A stretch of DNA of 64,000 nt from SCTM01 sp965279655 (lineage in GTDB: Bacteria > Pseudomonadota > Alphaproteobacteria > Rhodospirillales > Rhodospirillaceae), in contig OZ257255.1 of NCBI GenBank assembly GCA_965279655.1, positions 3,162,001 through 3,226,000 on the forward strand, in the 5' to 3' direction. Under the pieces are notes generated by a model. The model was not told the origin of the DNA, did not search any database, and saw nothing but the letters and a program-made list of their open reading frames with translations. A program made the translations under genes and the position numbers. Shown here piece after piece: positions 20,515 through 28,249 of this stretch (its first letter is position 1; each line of letters opens with the position of its first letter).

Positions 20515-21254
20515 CCGAGCCGCGCGCCATCCTGGAGGTCAACGACATCCGGAAGACCTACGTCAACGGCGACGCCGTGGCGCAGGTGCTCAAAGGCTTG
20601 ACCTTTTCGGTTCATGCCGGGGAATTCCTCGCGCTGCTCGGTCCGAGCGGCAGCGGCAAGAGCACGCTTCTGTCGATCATGGGAACGCTGCTAAGACCGA
20701 CGTCGGGCTCCATGACGATGCTCGGACAGGAACTGACGACCGCCAGCGACGCGGAGCTCACGTCCTTCCGCAGCCGCAACATTGGGTTCGTGTTCCAGTA
20801 CCACCATCTCTTGCCCGACTTCAGCGCGCTCGAGAACGTGGCGTTTCCCGCCGCCGCGGTGATGGGGCGGGAAACCGATGCGATACTGCTGCGGGCGGCG
20901 AAATTGCTCGACTGGGTGGGTTTACGCGACCGCATGCACTACAAGGCCACCAAGCTCTCCGGCGGTCAGAAGCAGCGTGTTGCGATTGCCCGCGCCCTGA
21001 TGATGAATCCGGCCCTGGTCCTGGCCGACGAGCCCACCGGCAATCTCGACCGTGAGAACGCGGACCAGGTGATGGCCTTGCTGGCGCGCATCAACGCCGA
21101 GAGCGGGACGACCTTCCTGATCTCGACCCACGACCCGGATATCGCCCGGCGGTGCAATCGCCGGCTTACGGTCATCGATGGCAGCTTGGCCGGGATCGAG
21201 GAGAGGGCCGGTCCAGGTGACGGCGAACGCCGGCAAACGTTAGCCGCGGAATAA
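20511..21254 (+). CDS. ABC transporter ATP-binding protein, MacB/LolD type
   Basis: A 247-residue ATPase with Walker A GPSGSGKS (44-51), Q-loop FQYHHLLPDF, signature LSGGQ (149-153), Walker B LVLADE with EPTGNLD next, and the H-loop in STHDPD. The LPDFSALENV and EPTGNLD spellings are those of the LolD/MacB/FtsE subgroup that pairs with FtsX-like permeases. Its ATG overlaps the permease stop (ATGA). The gene converges tail-to-tail with the unknown protein on the other strand, with no spacer. Confidence 0.92.
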   Translation: MTEPRAILEVNDIRKTYVNGDAVAQVLKGLTFSVHAGEFLALLGPSGSGKSTLLSIMGTLLRPTSGSMTMLGQELTTASDAELTSFRSRNIGFVFQYHHLLPDFSALENVAFPAAAVMGRETDAILLRAAKLLDWVGLRDRMHYKATKLSGGQKQRVAIARALMMNPALVLADEPTGNLDRENADQVMALLARINAESGTTFLISTHDPDIARRCNRRLTVIDGSLAGIEERAGPGDGERRQTLAAE

Positions 21255-21914
21255 TCAGCGAAATGGCGGCCGTGGTGCACCTTGCACGTCGCCGCGCTTT
21301 CGCTCGGACCGCTGATCCGCATAACTGCTCATCTTGAAGTCGAAGCCGCCGAGAACGCTCGCGGCCACGCAGATGACATCGATGCCGCCGTTGATGCAGG
21401 GCAGGAGTACCGGCGCTTCCTGCACCGCGTGCTGGTGCTCAAGCTCCCTGGCAAGGCGACGCTCCTGCTCCGATGGTGGCCGCGACGGCAAACTTTTCTC
21501 AAAGGAGCGCCGGAGATCCGCGCAACGTTGCCGTTCGGCGGGGGTGCGAGACAGGTCTGAGCCCAAGCCACACCAAGCATAGGCTTGAAGCCCCGATGTC
21601 GGCGGCGTAAGGGGTACGATGGCCTTTGGCGTGGAAGCAGGCGCGGATTTAGCCGACACGGCACGGCGTGATTTCGGCGGCAGGGCGCGCAATGGTGCAT
21701 CGCCCCCGCTGATAAGCGGCGCGGGCCGGGCCGTGTCGAACGCAATCCACGTAATGTGATCGCGCCTTTCAGCCGCCGGCGTGGCCGGCGCATTGCGGAG
21801 CACGGTCCGCAGCATCTGAAATGCAGCGATATGAAGCGTCAAAATGACGACCGCGACGACAAGGCGGCGTGGCGCACATCGCCGTGCCACCGGCCGGGGC
21901 CGCCGCGCAGACAA
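21255..21914 (-). CDS. Unknown membrane-anchored protein, third gene of the PadR operon
   Basis: I do not recognise this 219-residue product. An Arg-rich N-terminus (SARRPRPVARRCAPRRL) is followed by one hydrophobic helix (LVVAVVILTLHIAAFQML, about residues 18-35). That predicts a cytoplasm-in anchor with a periplasmic remainder. The remainder is Pro/Ala-rich and then charged (about 130-165), with Cys in YAWCGLG, RCADLR, LPCING and DVICVAASVLGG. The proposed start is a TTG at 21914, 6 bp after the upstream stop, so it looks like the last gene of the PadR operon. It is a real gene by spacing and composition, but no function can be given. Confidence 0.55.
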   Translation of the reverse strand: MSARRPRPVARRCAPRRLVVAVVILTLHIAAFQMLRTVLRNAPATPAAERRDHITWIAFDTARPAPLISGGDAPLRALPPKSRRAVSAKSAPASTPKAIVPLTPPTSGLQAYAWCGLGSDLSRTPAERQRCADLRRSFEKSLPSRPPSEQERRLARELEHQHAVQEAPVLLPCINGGIDVICVAASVLGGFDFKMSSYADQRSERKRGDVQGAPRPPFR

Positions 21915-21920
21915 GCCACA

Positions 21921-22622
21921 TCAACCGTAGGCCAAGTGTTCCCGCCGATTGCGCGTATGCCAGAACAGATACGGCCCCGCGGTCAGCACGAGATTGAGGG
22001 CCGTGCGGATGTCGCTGTGTTGCGTGGAAAACTCTCCCCACCAGCCCCAGCCGATCCGCAGTTCACCGTGCTCGCCCGCGACTTTGGGAAAGCTCACCCC
22101 GATGTCGAATGTGCCCGTGACCGCAGCGAACACGACAAGTCCAACGATCGGCCACATCGGCGCGAGACGTCGTTCGATCGCCATCAGACTCACGGCCCAA
22201 CCGATCAGGATCGGAGCCATGTAGACGAGAAAATAGGTGGCGGCATGAGCGGTGTATTGCAGCCACATGGGTTCAATTCCGCGGGGAGCATTGGGCGGCT
22301 GCATCGCCAAGAAGATCGCGCCATAGGCGACGAACGGGAGACACACGGCGGCTGTGGCCGCCACCATGGCGAGGATCGGACCGCCGATCAGCGTCATCCA
22401 CGGTGCCCGCGCGGTCCAAGAGCGGAATTCGGGCCGATCCAACATGGGCTGCGCCAAGGTATCGAGGTCGCCCAGCCGCGCGGCGGCGGCGGCCTCGTTC
22501 GGGGCCTCGCGGCGCAGATCGGCCAAATGATCTTCGAGTTCGGCGATATAGCGGCGGATGTGCCGCGGCGCGACGCCGGCAACCAGCAAACGCCGGCGAA
22601 GTTCCTCAAACAGCTTCGGCAT
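21921..22622 (-). CDS. HAAS-type signalling membrane protein of a PadR operon
   Basis: A 233-residue protein. About 75 N-terminal residues resemble the helical HAAS/DUF1700 domain (FEELRRRLLVAGVAPRHIRRYIAELEDHLADLR), typical of proteins cotranscribed with PadR regulators. Four or so membrane segments follow, beginning at TLIGGPILAMVAATAAVCLPFV. In known pairs the helical domain is thought to interact with the PadR partner and to sense the membrane state. The ATG overlaps the PadR stop by 17 bases, supporting cotranslation. Family placement is by architecture and context. Confidence 0.65.
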   Translation of the reverse strand: MPKLFEELRRRLLVAGVAPRHIRRYIAELEDHLADLRREAPNEAAAAARLGDLDTLAQPMLDRPEFRSWTARAPWMTLIGGPILAMVAATAAVCLPFVAYGAIFLAMQPPNAPRGIEPMWLQYTAHAATYFLVYMAPILIGWAVSLMAIERRLAPMWPIVGLVVFAAVTGTFDIGVSFPKVAGEHGELRIGWGWWGEFSTQHSDIRTALNLVLTAGPYLFWHTRNRREHLAYG

Positions 22623-22959
22623 GACGTGCTCCCGTCAAAACACCTTGGATCGCTTCGGATACTTTCAGCCATGTGGCGGTGAGATCGCCCAGCCGGCGGC
22701 GGCCGACGGCGGTGAGACTGTAGTAGACCCGGCTGCGCCCGTTGACGGTCTTGCGCCGGGATTTCAGCGCACCGTCTTTCTCCAGCCCGTGAAGCACCGG
22801 GTAGACCACGCCCTCGCCGAACTGAACCGCATCCTTGGTTTCATCCCGGATCGCCTGAACCAGTTCGTAGCCGTACATCTCGCGGGCTTGCAGCAGCCGC
22901 AGGAGCAAGAGTTCGGGAACGCCGTTCATGAAACTGGTCGCGGTGTCGGCCTTGGCCAT
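22606..22959 (-). CDS. PadR family transcriptional regulator
   Basis: A 117-residue winged-helix protein of the PadR family. It opens with ELLLLRLLQAREMYGYELVQAI, has the recognition region around GEGVVYPVLHGLEKDGAL and the wing RVYYSLTAVGRRRL, and ends in a short dimerisation helix. This matches the small PadR-s1/s2 proteins, usually autorepressors of their own operon. Two identical inverted-repeat sites lie just upstream of its ATG. Two more genes follow on the same strand. Confidence 0.9.
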   Translation of the reverse strand: MAKADTATSFMNGVPELLLLRLLQAREMYGYELVQAIRDETKDAVQFGEGVVYPVLHGLEKDGALKSRRKTVNGRSRVYYSLTAVGRRRLGDLTATWLKVSEAIQGVLTGARHAEAV

Positions 22960-22970
22960 GACTTGCCCTT

Positions 22971-23013
22971 ATACCTCGAGTCGCAAGGTATAATACCTCG
23001 CAACGAAAGGTAT
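22971..23013. promoter_or_regulatory. Twin operators, likely for the PadR regulator
   Basis: Two copies of ATACCT-N9-AGGTAT occur in tandem: 22971-22991 and 22993-23013. Their starts are 22 bp apart, close to two helical turns, so two dimers could bind the same face of the DNA. The first copy extends to 8-bp arms (TTATACCT/AGGTATAA). They lie 12 bp upstream of the padR ATG, over its expected promoter, and 86 bp upstream of the divergent surface-carbohydrate gene, which they may also control. Confidence 0.7.
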
Positions 23014-23099
23014 GACAAGGCGGGCGCTGAAACGCTCTGGATCGGCGTTCAAGAACCTGATGTTATTGGCGTCAACCTCAGGGCACCGACCTCATCTCC

Positions 23100-24332
23100 A
23101 TGCGCTACGCCTACCTCACGTGCGAACTCCTTGGACGCGACCTCGACTCCCGACTGCTGATCGCCGCGAATCTGATCAAGCGCGGCGTTGCATGTATCGT
23201 CGGACAGCAGTGGTCGATGTTCGCCAATGCCGCGAACACTCCCGGGGGCGTCTTCCTTTTCAAGACAGCTAACGCCGTTCAGGGCGTGAACGCCGCGCTG
23301 TGCCGGAAGCACGGGCATAGGGTCATCATGTCCGACGAGGAGGTCTTGGCGATGTCGAGACCGGACATGATCGCGAGCATCACGGCCCGGGCGTCGGTTG
23401 AAGCCGCCGACCGCTTCCTCGTCATGGACCAACGGCATCGCGATGTGGTCGACCGCATCATGCCGGGAAAGGCGACGATTGCCGGAAGCGTCCGCGTCGA
23501 TCTGCTGATGAACCACGCGTCGATCTATCGGGTCGAAGCGGATCAAGCGCGCGAGGCGGGGCCGTATATCCTGTTCAACACAAGCTTCGCGACGCTCAAC
23601 AGCGTTTGGGGCAGCGCCGAGACGGCGCTGGGCGTGTCGGGCCTCACGATGGCGTCCGCCGTCGGGGTGGAGAAATTCAACACGATTGCCGGCGACACGC
23701 TTGATTTCGAACGCGCGGCTTTCGGCGCCATCAAAGAACTTCTGGCATGGACAAGGGCGAGCTTTCCACAGCGGATCGTGCTGCGCCCTCACCCCGCGGA
23801 GAAGACCGACCCATGGCGGTCCCTTCCCGGCGTCGAAGTCGTCGAGAAGACCAACCCCATTCCGTGGCTCATGGGCGCGGACCTGATGATCCACGCCAAC
23901 AGCACGACCGGGTTGGAAGGCGCATTGATCGGGACGCCTTGCTTGAACATGGTCGCCGCAGAGGCGCGGGCTCTCAGCGAGAGCTTCGCAATCAACGACG
24001 TGAACTACACGGCCGGAACCGTGGAAGAAGCAAAATCGGCAATTGAGAACTTTCTGAAGTTCAAGTCAGGTCCGATTGCGGCGCAATCCCGTCCGGCGTT
24101 CGTTTCCAACGGCGCGGAGACCTCCGCCGAACAGATTGCTTCGCTGACGATCGACGGTCCCGAAATCAAATCCTGGAAACGGTACGAGCCACAGGAGCGT
24201 CAGGTCGAGAAGTTCAGCATCTCGGCCGAGGACTTCCTCGCACGCATGAAGCGTGTATTCGATGAGGCCAAGGTGACGTCCGTTCAGGTCGCGCAGCTCG
24301 ATCGCGCTCTGTTCCTCGTAGTTCCAGCGTAG
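23100..24332 (+). CDS. Surface carbohydrate biosynthesis protein-like glycosyltransferase
   Basis: A 410-residue protein resembling the surface carbohydrate biosynthesis family (GT-B fold). The N-terminus LLGRDLDSRLLIAANLIKRG plus VGQQWSMF is the family's opening. The C-terminal half carries RIVLRPHPAEKTDP and the HANSTTGLEGALIGTPCLNM loop, where related capsule and LPS transferases bind the phosphosugar donor. No signal peptide is seen, so it acts in the cytoplasm. It is divergent from padR and converges with the GSCFA gene (13 bp apart). The substrate is unknown. Confidence 0.65.
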   Translation: MRYAYLTCELLGRDLDSRLLIAANLIKRGVACIVGQQWSMFANAANTPGGVFLFKTANAVQGVNAALCRKHGHRVIMSDEEVLAMSRPDMIASITARASVEAADRFLVMDQRHRDVVDRIMPGKATIAGSVRVDLLMNHASIYRVEADQAREAGPYILFNTSFATLNSVWGSAETALGVSGLTMASAVGVEKFNTIAGDTLDFERAAFGAIKELLAWTRASFPQRIVLRPHPAEKTDPWRSLPGVEVVEKTNPIPWLMGADLMIHANSTTGLEGALIGTPCLNMVAAEARALSESFAINDVNYTAGTVEEAKSAIENFLKFKSGPIAAQSRPAFVSNGAETSAEQIASLTIDGPEIKSWKRYEPQERQVEKFSISAEDFLARMKRVFDEAKVTSVQVAQLDRALFLVVPA

Positions 24333-24345
24333 CCGAAGCGGGCGG

Positions 24346-25278
24346 TTAGGCCTCCGGCGGTTGGAAGTAATAGACCTTGAAGAACTGGGCGATGATGCCC
24401 ACCAGGTCGTTCTTGACGTGACGCATGTCTCCGTCGACCCCGCCGAAGGCGGACGCGACGTGCGCGCCGAACCAATCGACGAAATCGTACGACGGCCAGT
24501 AGTGGACATCCTTCAGCTTGCGCGCGGTCACATTGGCGAGCGCGACGCGCAAGGTCGACTTGGAGATGATGTTGGCCGGGATCGGCGATACGTCCGTCAG
24601 CGCCGCCTGCAGGGGGACCGGCGAGAGGGTCAGCACGATCTTCGCCTCCGGCCGCACTTTGCGGATCAGATCGATGCAGCGCAGAATCTCGCGCTCATTG
24701 TCCGCAACGGTGGTCTGGCGCATCTCGAACGTGGACAGGGCGCGCTTGAGGCCGGTGATCGTGTGCGTATCGCCCGGCTCGAGTATGAGTTGGTCGGTCG
24801 CCTTCTCGAACCAGCACAAGGACAGACCGAAGGTGAGGATGAACATATCCGCGGCGAGGAACTGCGCGATGGTTTCCGGAGGCATCTCCGGTGAGTCTGC
24901 TTCGCCCAGGAAACCGGGCGGAATGGGTGTGCCGAACAGAGCGTTGTCGAGGATCTTCGCCAGCGCGAACGCCGAGTTCCAGCGTTCGCTCATGAAGATG
25001 TAGCCGACCTCGAGGCCCTGTGCCCGCAGGGACTTGGAGATCTCTTCGGCAAAACAGGAACCGATGGACGCGATCCGCGCGTTCGGCGGCATGATCGGGG
25101 CGGGCGGCGCATCGCTTCGGGCGATATGGGTGTGAAACACGCCCATGATGGCGTCTTTGATCGGCAGATCATCGGCGAACTTATGCGGGAAGAAGCTTTG
25201 GCGCGCTTTCGCGACGGCCTCGGCGCGCGCGAGGGGCTCCGGCTCGCTCACCGTTCGTCCTTTGGGCTGTTTCGTCAT
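24346..25278 (-). CDS. GSCFA domain protein
   Basis: A 310-residue protein of the GSCFA family, named for the motif seen here as ASIGSCFAEEI near residue 70. Further family features are the segment MSERWNSAFAL, the FGLSLCWFEK stretch and KIVLTLSPVPLQAA, followed near the end by the SYDFVDWFG region. The fold is related to SGNH/GDSL hydrolases, with the motif serine as probable nucleophile. Members occur beside polysaccharide genes and may acylate or deacylate glycans, but the activity is not established. It converges with the surface-carbohydrate gene. Confidence 0.8.
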   Translation of the reverse strand: MTKQPKGRTVSEPEPLARAEAVAKARQSFFPHKFADDLPIKDAIMGVFHTHIARSDAPPAPIMPPNARIASIGSCFAEEISKSLRAQGLEVGYIFMSERWNSAFALAKILDNALFGTPIPPGFLGEADSPEMPPETIAQFLAADMFILTFGLSLCWFEKATDQLILEPGDTHTITGLKRALSTFEMRQTTVADNEREILRCIDLIRKVRPEAKIVLTLSPVPLQAALTDVSPIPANIISKSTLRVALANVTARKLKDVHYWPSYDFVDWFGAHVASAFGGVDGDMRHVKNDLVGIIAQFFKVYYFQPPEA

Positions 25279-25406
25279 TCTGGTCTCCGATGCGCGGGCA
25301 ATTTAGCGCATTGGGGCACCGAGGAACCGGAAAAACACCACGGGCGGGGATTTCCCGGTCGACCATTTTCTGGCCGATGGGGCCTGAGTCCGCCTATGCT
25401 GCCGCG

Positions 25407-25784
25407 ATGCCGCTCAAGTCGCTCGATCACGTCACCATCTGCTGCGCGGACCTCGCGAAGTCGCGCGCGTTTTACGCGCAGATTCTCGGAATGACCAATG
25501 AAGACCGGCCGGGATTCGCGTTTCCCGGCGCATGGCTCTACGTGAATGGGCATCCGGTGGTGCACCTGATCGGCGGACGCAGGGACGCGGTGCCGCCGAC
25601 CACCGGCAATTTCGACCACGTGGCGTTCGATGCGACCGATCTGGCCGCAGTGCGCGCCACCCTCGCCAAGGCAGGGATCCCGTACGAGGAGGCGTCGGTG
25701 CCCGGCCGGCCTCTGCACCAGGTGTTCCTGCACGACCCCGACGGCGTGAAGGTCGAACTGAATTTCCGGGGCGAAAGTCCGTAG
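25407..25784 (+). CDS. VOC (glyoxalase/bleomycin resistance) family protein
   Basis: A 125-residue single-domain VOC protein with two beta-alpha-beta-beta-beta modules. Likely metal ligands are His8 (SLDHVTI), His71 (NFDHVAF) and Glu117 (KVELNF), the usual 2-His-1-carboxylate pattern. Length and the LHDPDGVKVELNF ending suit a lyase, dioxygenase-like or isomerase activity, but the substrate cannot be read from sequence. I used the ATG at 25407, because upstream in-frame sequence is not family-like. Confidence 0.8.
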   Translation: MPLKSLDHVTICCADLAKSRAFYAQILGMTNEDRPGFAFPGAWLYVNGHPVVHLIGGRRDAVPPTTGNFDHVAFDATDLAAVRATLAKAGIPYEEASVPGRPLHQVFLHDPDGVKVELNFRGESP

Positions 25785-25810
25785 CGGGCGCTTGCGCACG
25801 CGCTGATGAC

Positions 25811-25830
25811 GGCGCGCGCCTACGCGCGCC
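25811..25830. repeat. GC-rich hairpin between convergent genes
   Basis: GGCGCGCG and CGCGCGCC pair around a CCTA loop and overlap the response-regulator stop codon. The position between convergent 3' ends suits transcription termination, but no T run follows on either strand. Confidence 0.35.
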
Positions 25831-26602
25831 GGTCGCCGATCCAGACGTGATAGCTCTCGCCGTGGCCTTGCGCCACGACGTTGAGCTTCTCGATCAGCAC
25901 CGCGGTCAGCTCGGCGCCGGTCTTGAGGAGGAGTTGGCCGTCTTTGTCCTTCAGATCGCGGGTAAGCACCGCGCCGGGCTTGGCCTCATCCAGCGTGCAC
26001 ATGCGCACGTTGACGAATTCGGATTGCTTCTGCGGAACGGCGGACTTCTTCTTCGCATCGCTTTCGAGGGCGTTGACGATGGGGTTCACCGGGTCCTTGC
26101 TCATGCGCTCGGACATGGCCTTGGGCAGATCGACGGCGGGCACGGCCAGATAGGCTTCCGGATCGCGCAGCTTCAGCGGGCGCTGGATGGCCTGGGTGAG
26201 CGTTTTGATGAGCTTATCCAGCGACAGCGGCGCGACCGCGAAGCCATTCACGTCGAGCTGCATCGCCGCCTTTACCGCGGCGGCGTTGGGTTCGGCGGTG
26301 AGGATGACGACGCAGGTGTCGCGCGGCGTGCGCGGGAGTTTGCCGGCGCGGATCATGCGCAGGAGTTCGAGACCGCCGACCGGCGTCATGTCCCAATCGC
26401 ACACGATGCCGCCGATGTGCTGGCCGAAGCGCTTGAGCACCTCGCGCGCCTGTTCGACGCCGGAGGCGTACTTCACGTCCTTGGCGCGGCACTTGTTCAG
26501 CGCGTTGTGGGCGATGTCGCGGAAGTACGGCTTGTCGTCCACCACCAGGAACATGGTGCGTGAGAAATCAGCGTCCGCATTCAGGGAGGTGACGACGTTC
26601 AT
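25820..26602 (-). CDS. Response regulator with a C-terminal DUF3391-like region
   Basis: A 260-residue protein with a CheY-like receiver over about residues 15-140: acidic pair Asp22-Asp23, phospho-acceptor Asp69 in GIVCDWDMTPVGGLELL and the switch threonine in VVILTAEP. The C-terminal ~60 residues (LDEAKPGAVLTRDLKDKDGQ, then LLLKTGAELT) resemble the small beta domain found at the front of HD-GYP regulators, but no HD-GYP domain follows. No DNA-binding domain and no kinase gene nearby, so partner and output are unknown. Confidence 0.8.
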   Translation of the reverse strand: MNVVTSLNADADFSRTMFLVVDDKPYFRDIAHNALNKCRAKDVKYASGVEQAREVLKRFGQHIGGIVCDWDMTPVGGLELLRMIRAGKLPRTPRDTCVVILTAEPNAAAVKAAMQLDVNGFAVAPLSLDKLIKTLTQAIQRPLKLRDPEAYLAVPAVDLPKAMSERMSKDPVNPIVNALESDAKKKSAVPQKQSEFVNVRMCTLDEAKPGAVLTRDLKDKDGQLLLKTGAELTAVLIEKLNVVAQGHGESYHVWIGDRRA

Positions 26603-26651
26603 GACCCCCTCCTTCCGGAGATCGAGCGCCGCTTAGTCTACATGATTTCGA

Positions 26652-26689
26652 CCATGAACGATAAGGGTAAAAACCCTTATCATTCATGG
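26652..26689. repeat. 17-bp near-perfect hairpin between gcvPB and the response regulator
   Basis: Two 17-base arms (26652-26668 and 26673-26689) with one mismatch flank an AAAA loop. The stem is AT-rich compared with its surroundings. It lies 18 bp beyond the gcvPB stop and 50 bp before the response-regulator start, both on the minus strand. No U tract follows, so it is either a processing or mRNA-stability structure or a binding site for a dimeric regulator. Confidence 0.55.
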
Positions 26690-26707
26690 TATTATGATGT
26701 GGATAAA

Positions 26708-28249
26708 TTACTCCGCCGCTTGCCGGGCGACGGTGGGGGCCGCGGCCCCGCCCTCGATCGGCTTCCAGCGCAGGACCGGCTTGCGGGCGGCCTTGGTCTC
26801 GTCGAGACGGCGGCGCGGGGCGAGCAAGGGGCGGGCGCGGAATTCGTCCGCCGCGGTGCCGGTCTTGGCTTTGACGGCCAAAGCCAGAACCGCATCGATG
26901 AACTGATCGAGGCTCGCCTTGCTCTCGGTCTCGGTCGGCTCGATCAGGAGCGCGCCGTGGACCACCAGCGGGAAGTACATGGTGGGCGGATGGAACCCCT
27001 CGTCGATGAGCGCCTTGGCGAAGTCCAGCGTCGAGACGCCGGTGCCCTTCAAGAAGCGGTCGTCGAACACGCACTCATGCATGCACGGACCCGCGAAGGC
27101 CGGGGTGAGTTCCGCCGACAGGCGCGCCATGATGTAATTGGCGTTGAGCACGGCGTCGCCCGAGGCCTGGTGCAGGCCGTTACCGCCGAGCGCCATCATG
27201 TAGGACACGGCGCGCACGAACACGCCGAACTGGCCGTGATAGCCCTTCATGCGGCCGAAGGCCTGCGGCGCGCGCTTATCGCCGGCAAGTTCCACGGCGT
27301 CGAACTTGTCGCCGATTTTCACCACCTGCGGCACGGGCGCGAACGGGGCAAGCTTCGCCGACAGCACGGTGGGGCCCGCACCGGGACCGCCGCCGCCGTG
27401 GGGCGTGGAGAAGGTCTTGTGCAGGTTGATGTGCATGGCGTCGACACCGAGGTCGGCGATCTTCAGACGGCCGACGATGGCGTTGTAGTTGGCGCCGTCC
27501 ATGTAGAAATAGGCGCCCGCCGCGTGCACCGCCTCGGCGATGGCGATGGCTTCCTTCTCGAACAGGCCGCAGGTGTTCGGGTTGGTGATCATCACCGCAG
27601 CGACGTGATCGGAGAGCTTGGTCTTCAGGGCGGCGAGATTGACGTGGCCGTCTTCCGTCGCCGGCACCGCTTCCACGGTGTAGCCGGCGAGCGAAGCGGT
27701 GGCGGGGTTGGTGCCGTGGGCGGACTCCGGCACCAGCACGACCTTGCGATGGCCTTGATTATTCGCCTCGTGCGCGGCGCGGATGCAGAGCAGACCGCAG
27801 AGTTCGCCGTGCGCGCCGGCGGCGGGCGACATGGCCACCGCCGTCATGCCGGTGAGTTCCTTCAGCCAGGCGGCGCAGGTGTCGATGAGTTCGAACGCGC
27901 CCTGGATGGTGGACACGGGCTGGAACGGATGGATCTCCGCGAAGCCCGGCAGGCGCGCCATCTTCTCGTTGAGGCGCGGGTTGTGCTTCATCGTGCAGGA
28001 GCCGAGCGGATAGAAGCCCGTGTCGATGGAGTAGTTCTTCTGCGACAGGCGCGTGTAGTGGCGCACCACTTCCGGCTCAGACAATCCCGGGAGGCCGATG
28101 CGGCCTTGGCGCTGCATCGTGCCGAGGCGCGAGCGCACTTCCGGGATCGGCGGCAGATCGACCGCCGTGTCGCCCTTGGTGTTCTGCTCGAAGATCAGCG
28201 GCTGTTCGATCTGCAGCCCGCGATTGCCGCTCGTTGTCGTGACGGTCAT
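26708..28249 (-). CDS. gcvPB: Glycine dehydrogenase (decarboxylating) subunit 2
   Basis: The PLP-carrying half of the split P-protein, 513 residues. With GcvPA it decarboxylates glycine and passes aminomethylene to lipoyl-GcvH. The PLP lysine is Lys278 in MHINLHKTFSTPHGGGGPG. PLGSCTMKHNPRLNE near residue 85 and VPESAHGTNPATA also match the family. The ATG overlaps the gcvPA stop (TAATG). A Pro/Ala/Arg-rich tail of ~45 residues follows the conserved domain. It is the last gene of gcvT-H-PA-PB. Confidence 0.97.
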   Translation of the reverse strand: MTVTTTSGNRGLQIEQPLIFEQNTKGDTAVDLPPIPEVRSRLGTMQRQGRIGLPGLSEPEVVRHYTRLSQKNYSIDTGFYPLGSCTMKHNPRLNEKMARLPGFAEIHPFQPVSTIQGAFELIDTCAAWLKELTGMTAVAMSPAAGAHGELCGLLCIRAAHEANNQGHRKVVLVPESAHGTNPATASLAGYTVEAVPATEDGHVNLAALKTKLSDHVAAVMITNPNTCGLFEKEAIAIAEAVHAAGAYFYMDGANYNAIVGRLKIADLGVDAMHINLHKTFSTPHGGGGPGAGPTVLSAKLAPFAPVPQVVKIGDKFDAVELAGDKRAPQAFGRMKGYHGQFGVFVRAVSYMMALGGNGLHQASGDAVLNANYIMARLSAELTPAFAGPCMHECVFDDRFLKGTGVSTLDFAKALIDEGFHPPTMYFPLVVHGALLIEPTETESKASLDQFIDAVLALAVKAKTGTAADEFRARPLLAPRRRLDETKAARKPVLRWKPIEGGAAAPTVARQAAE

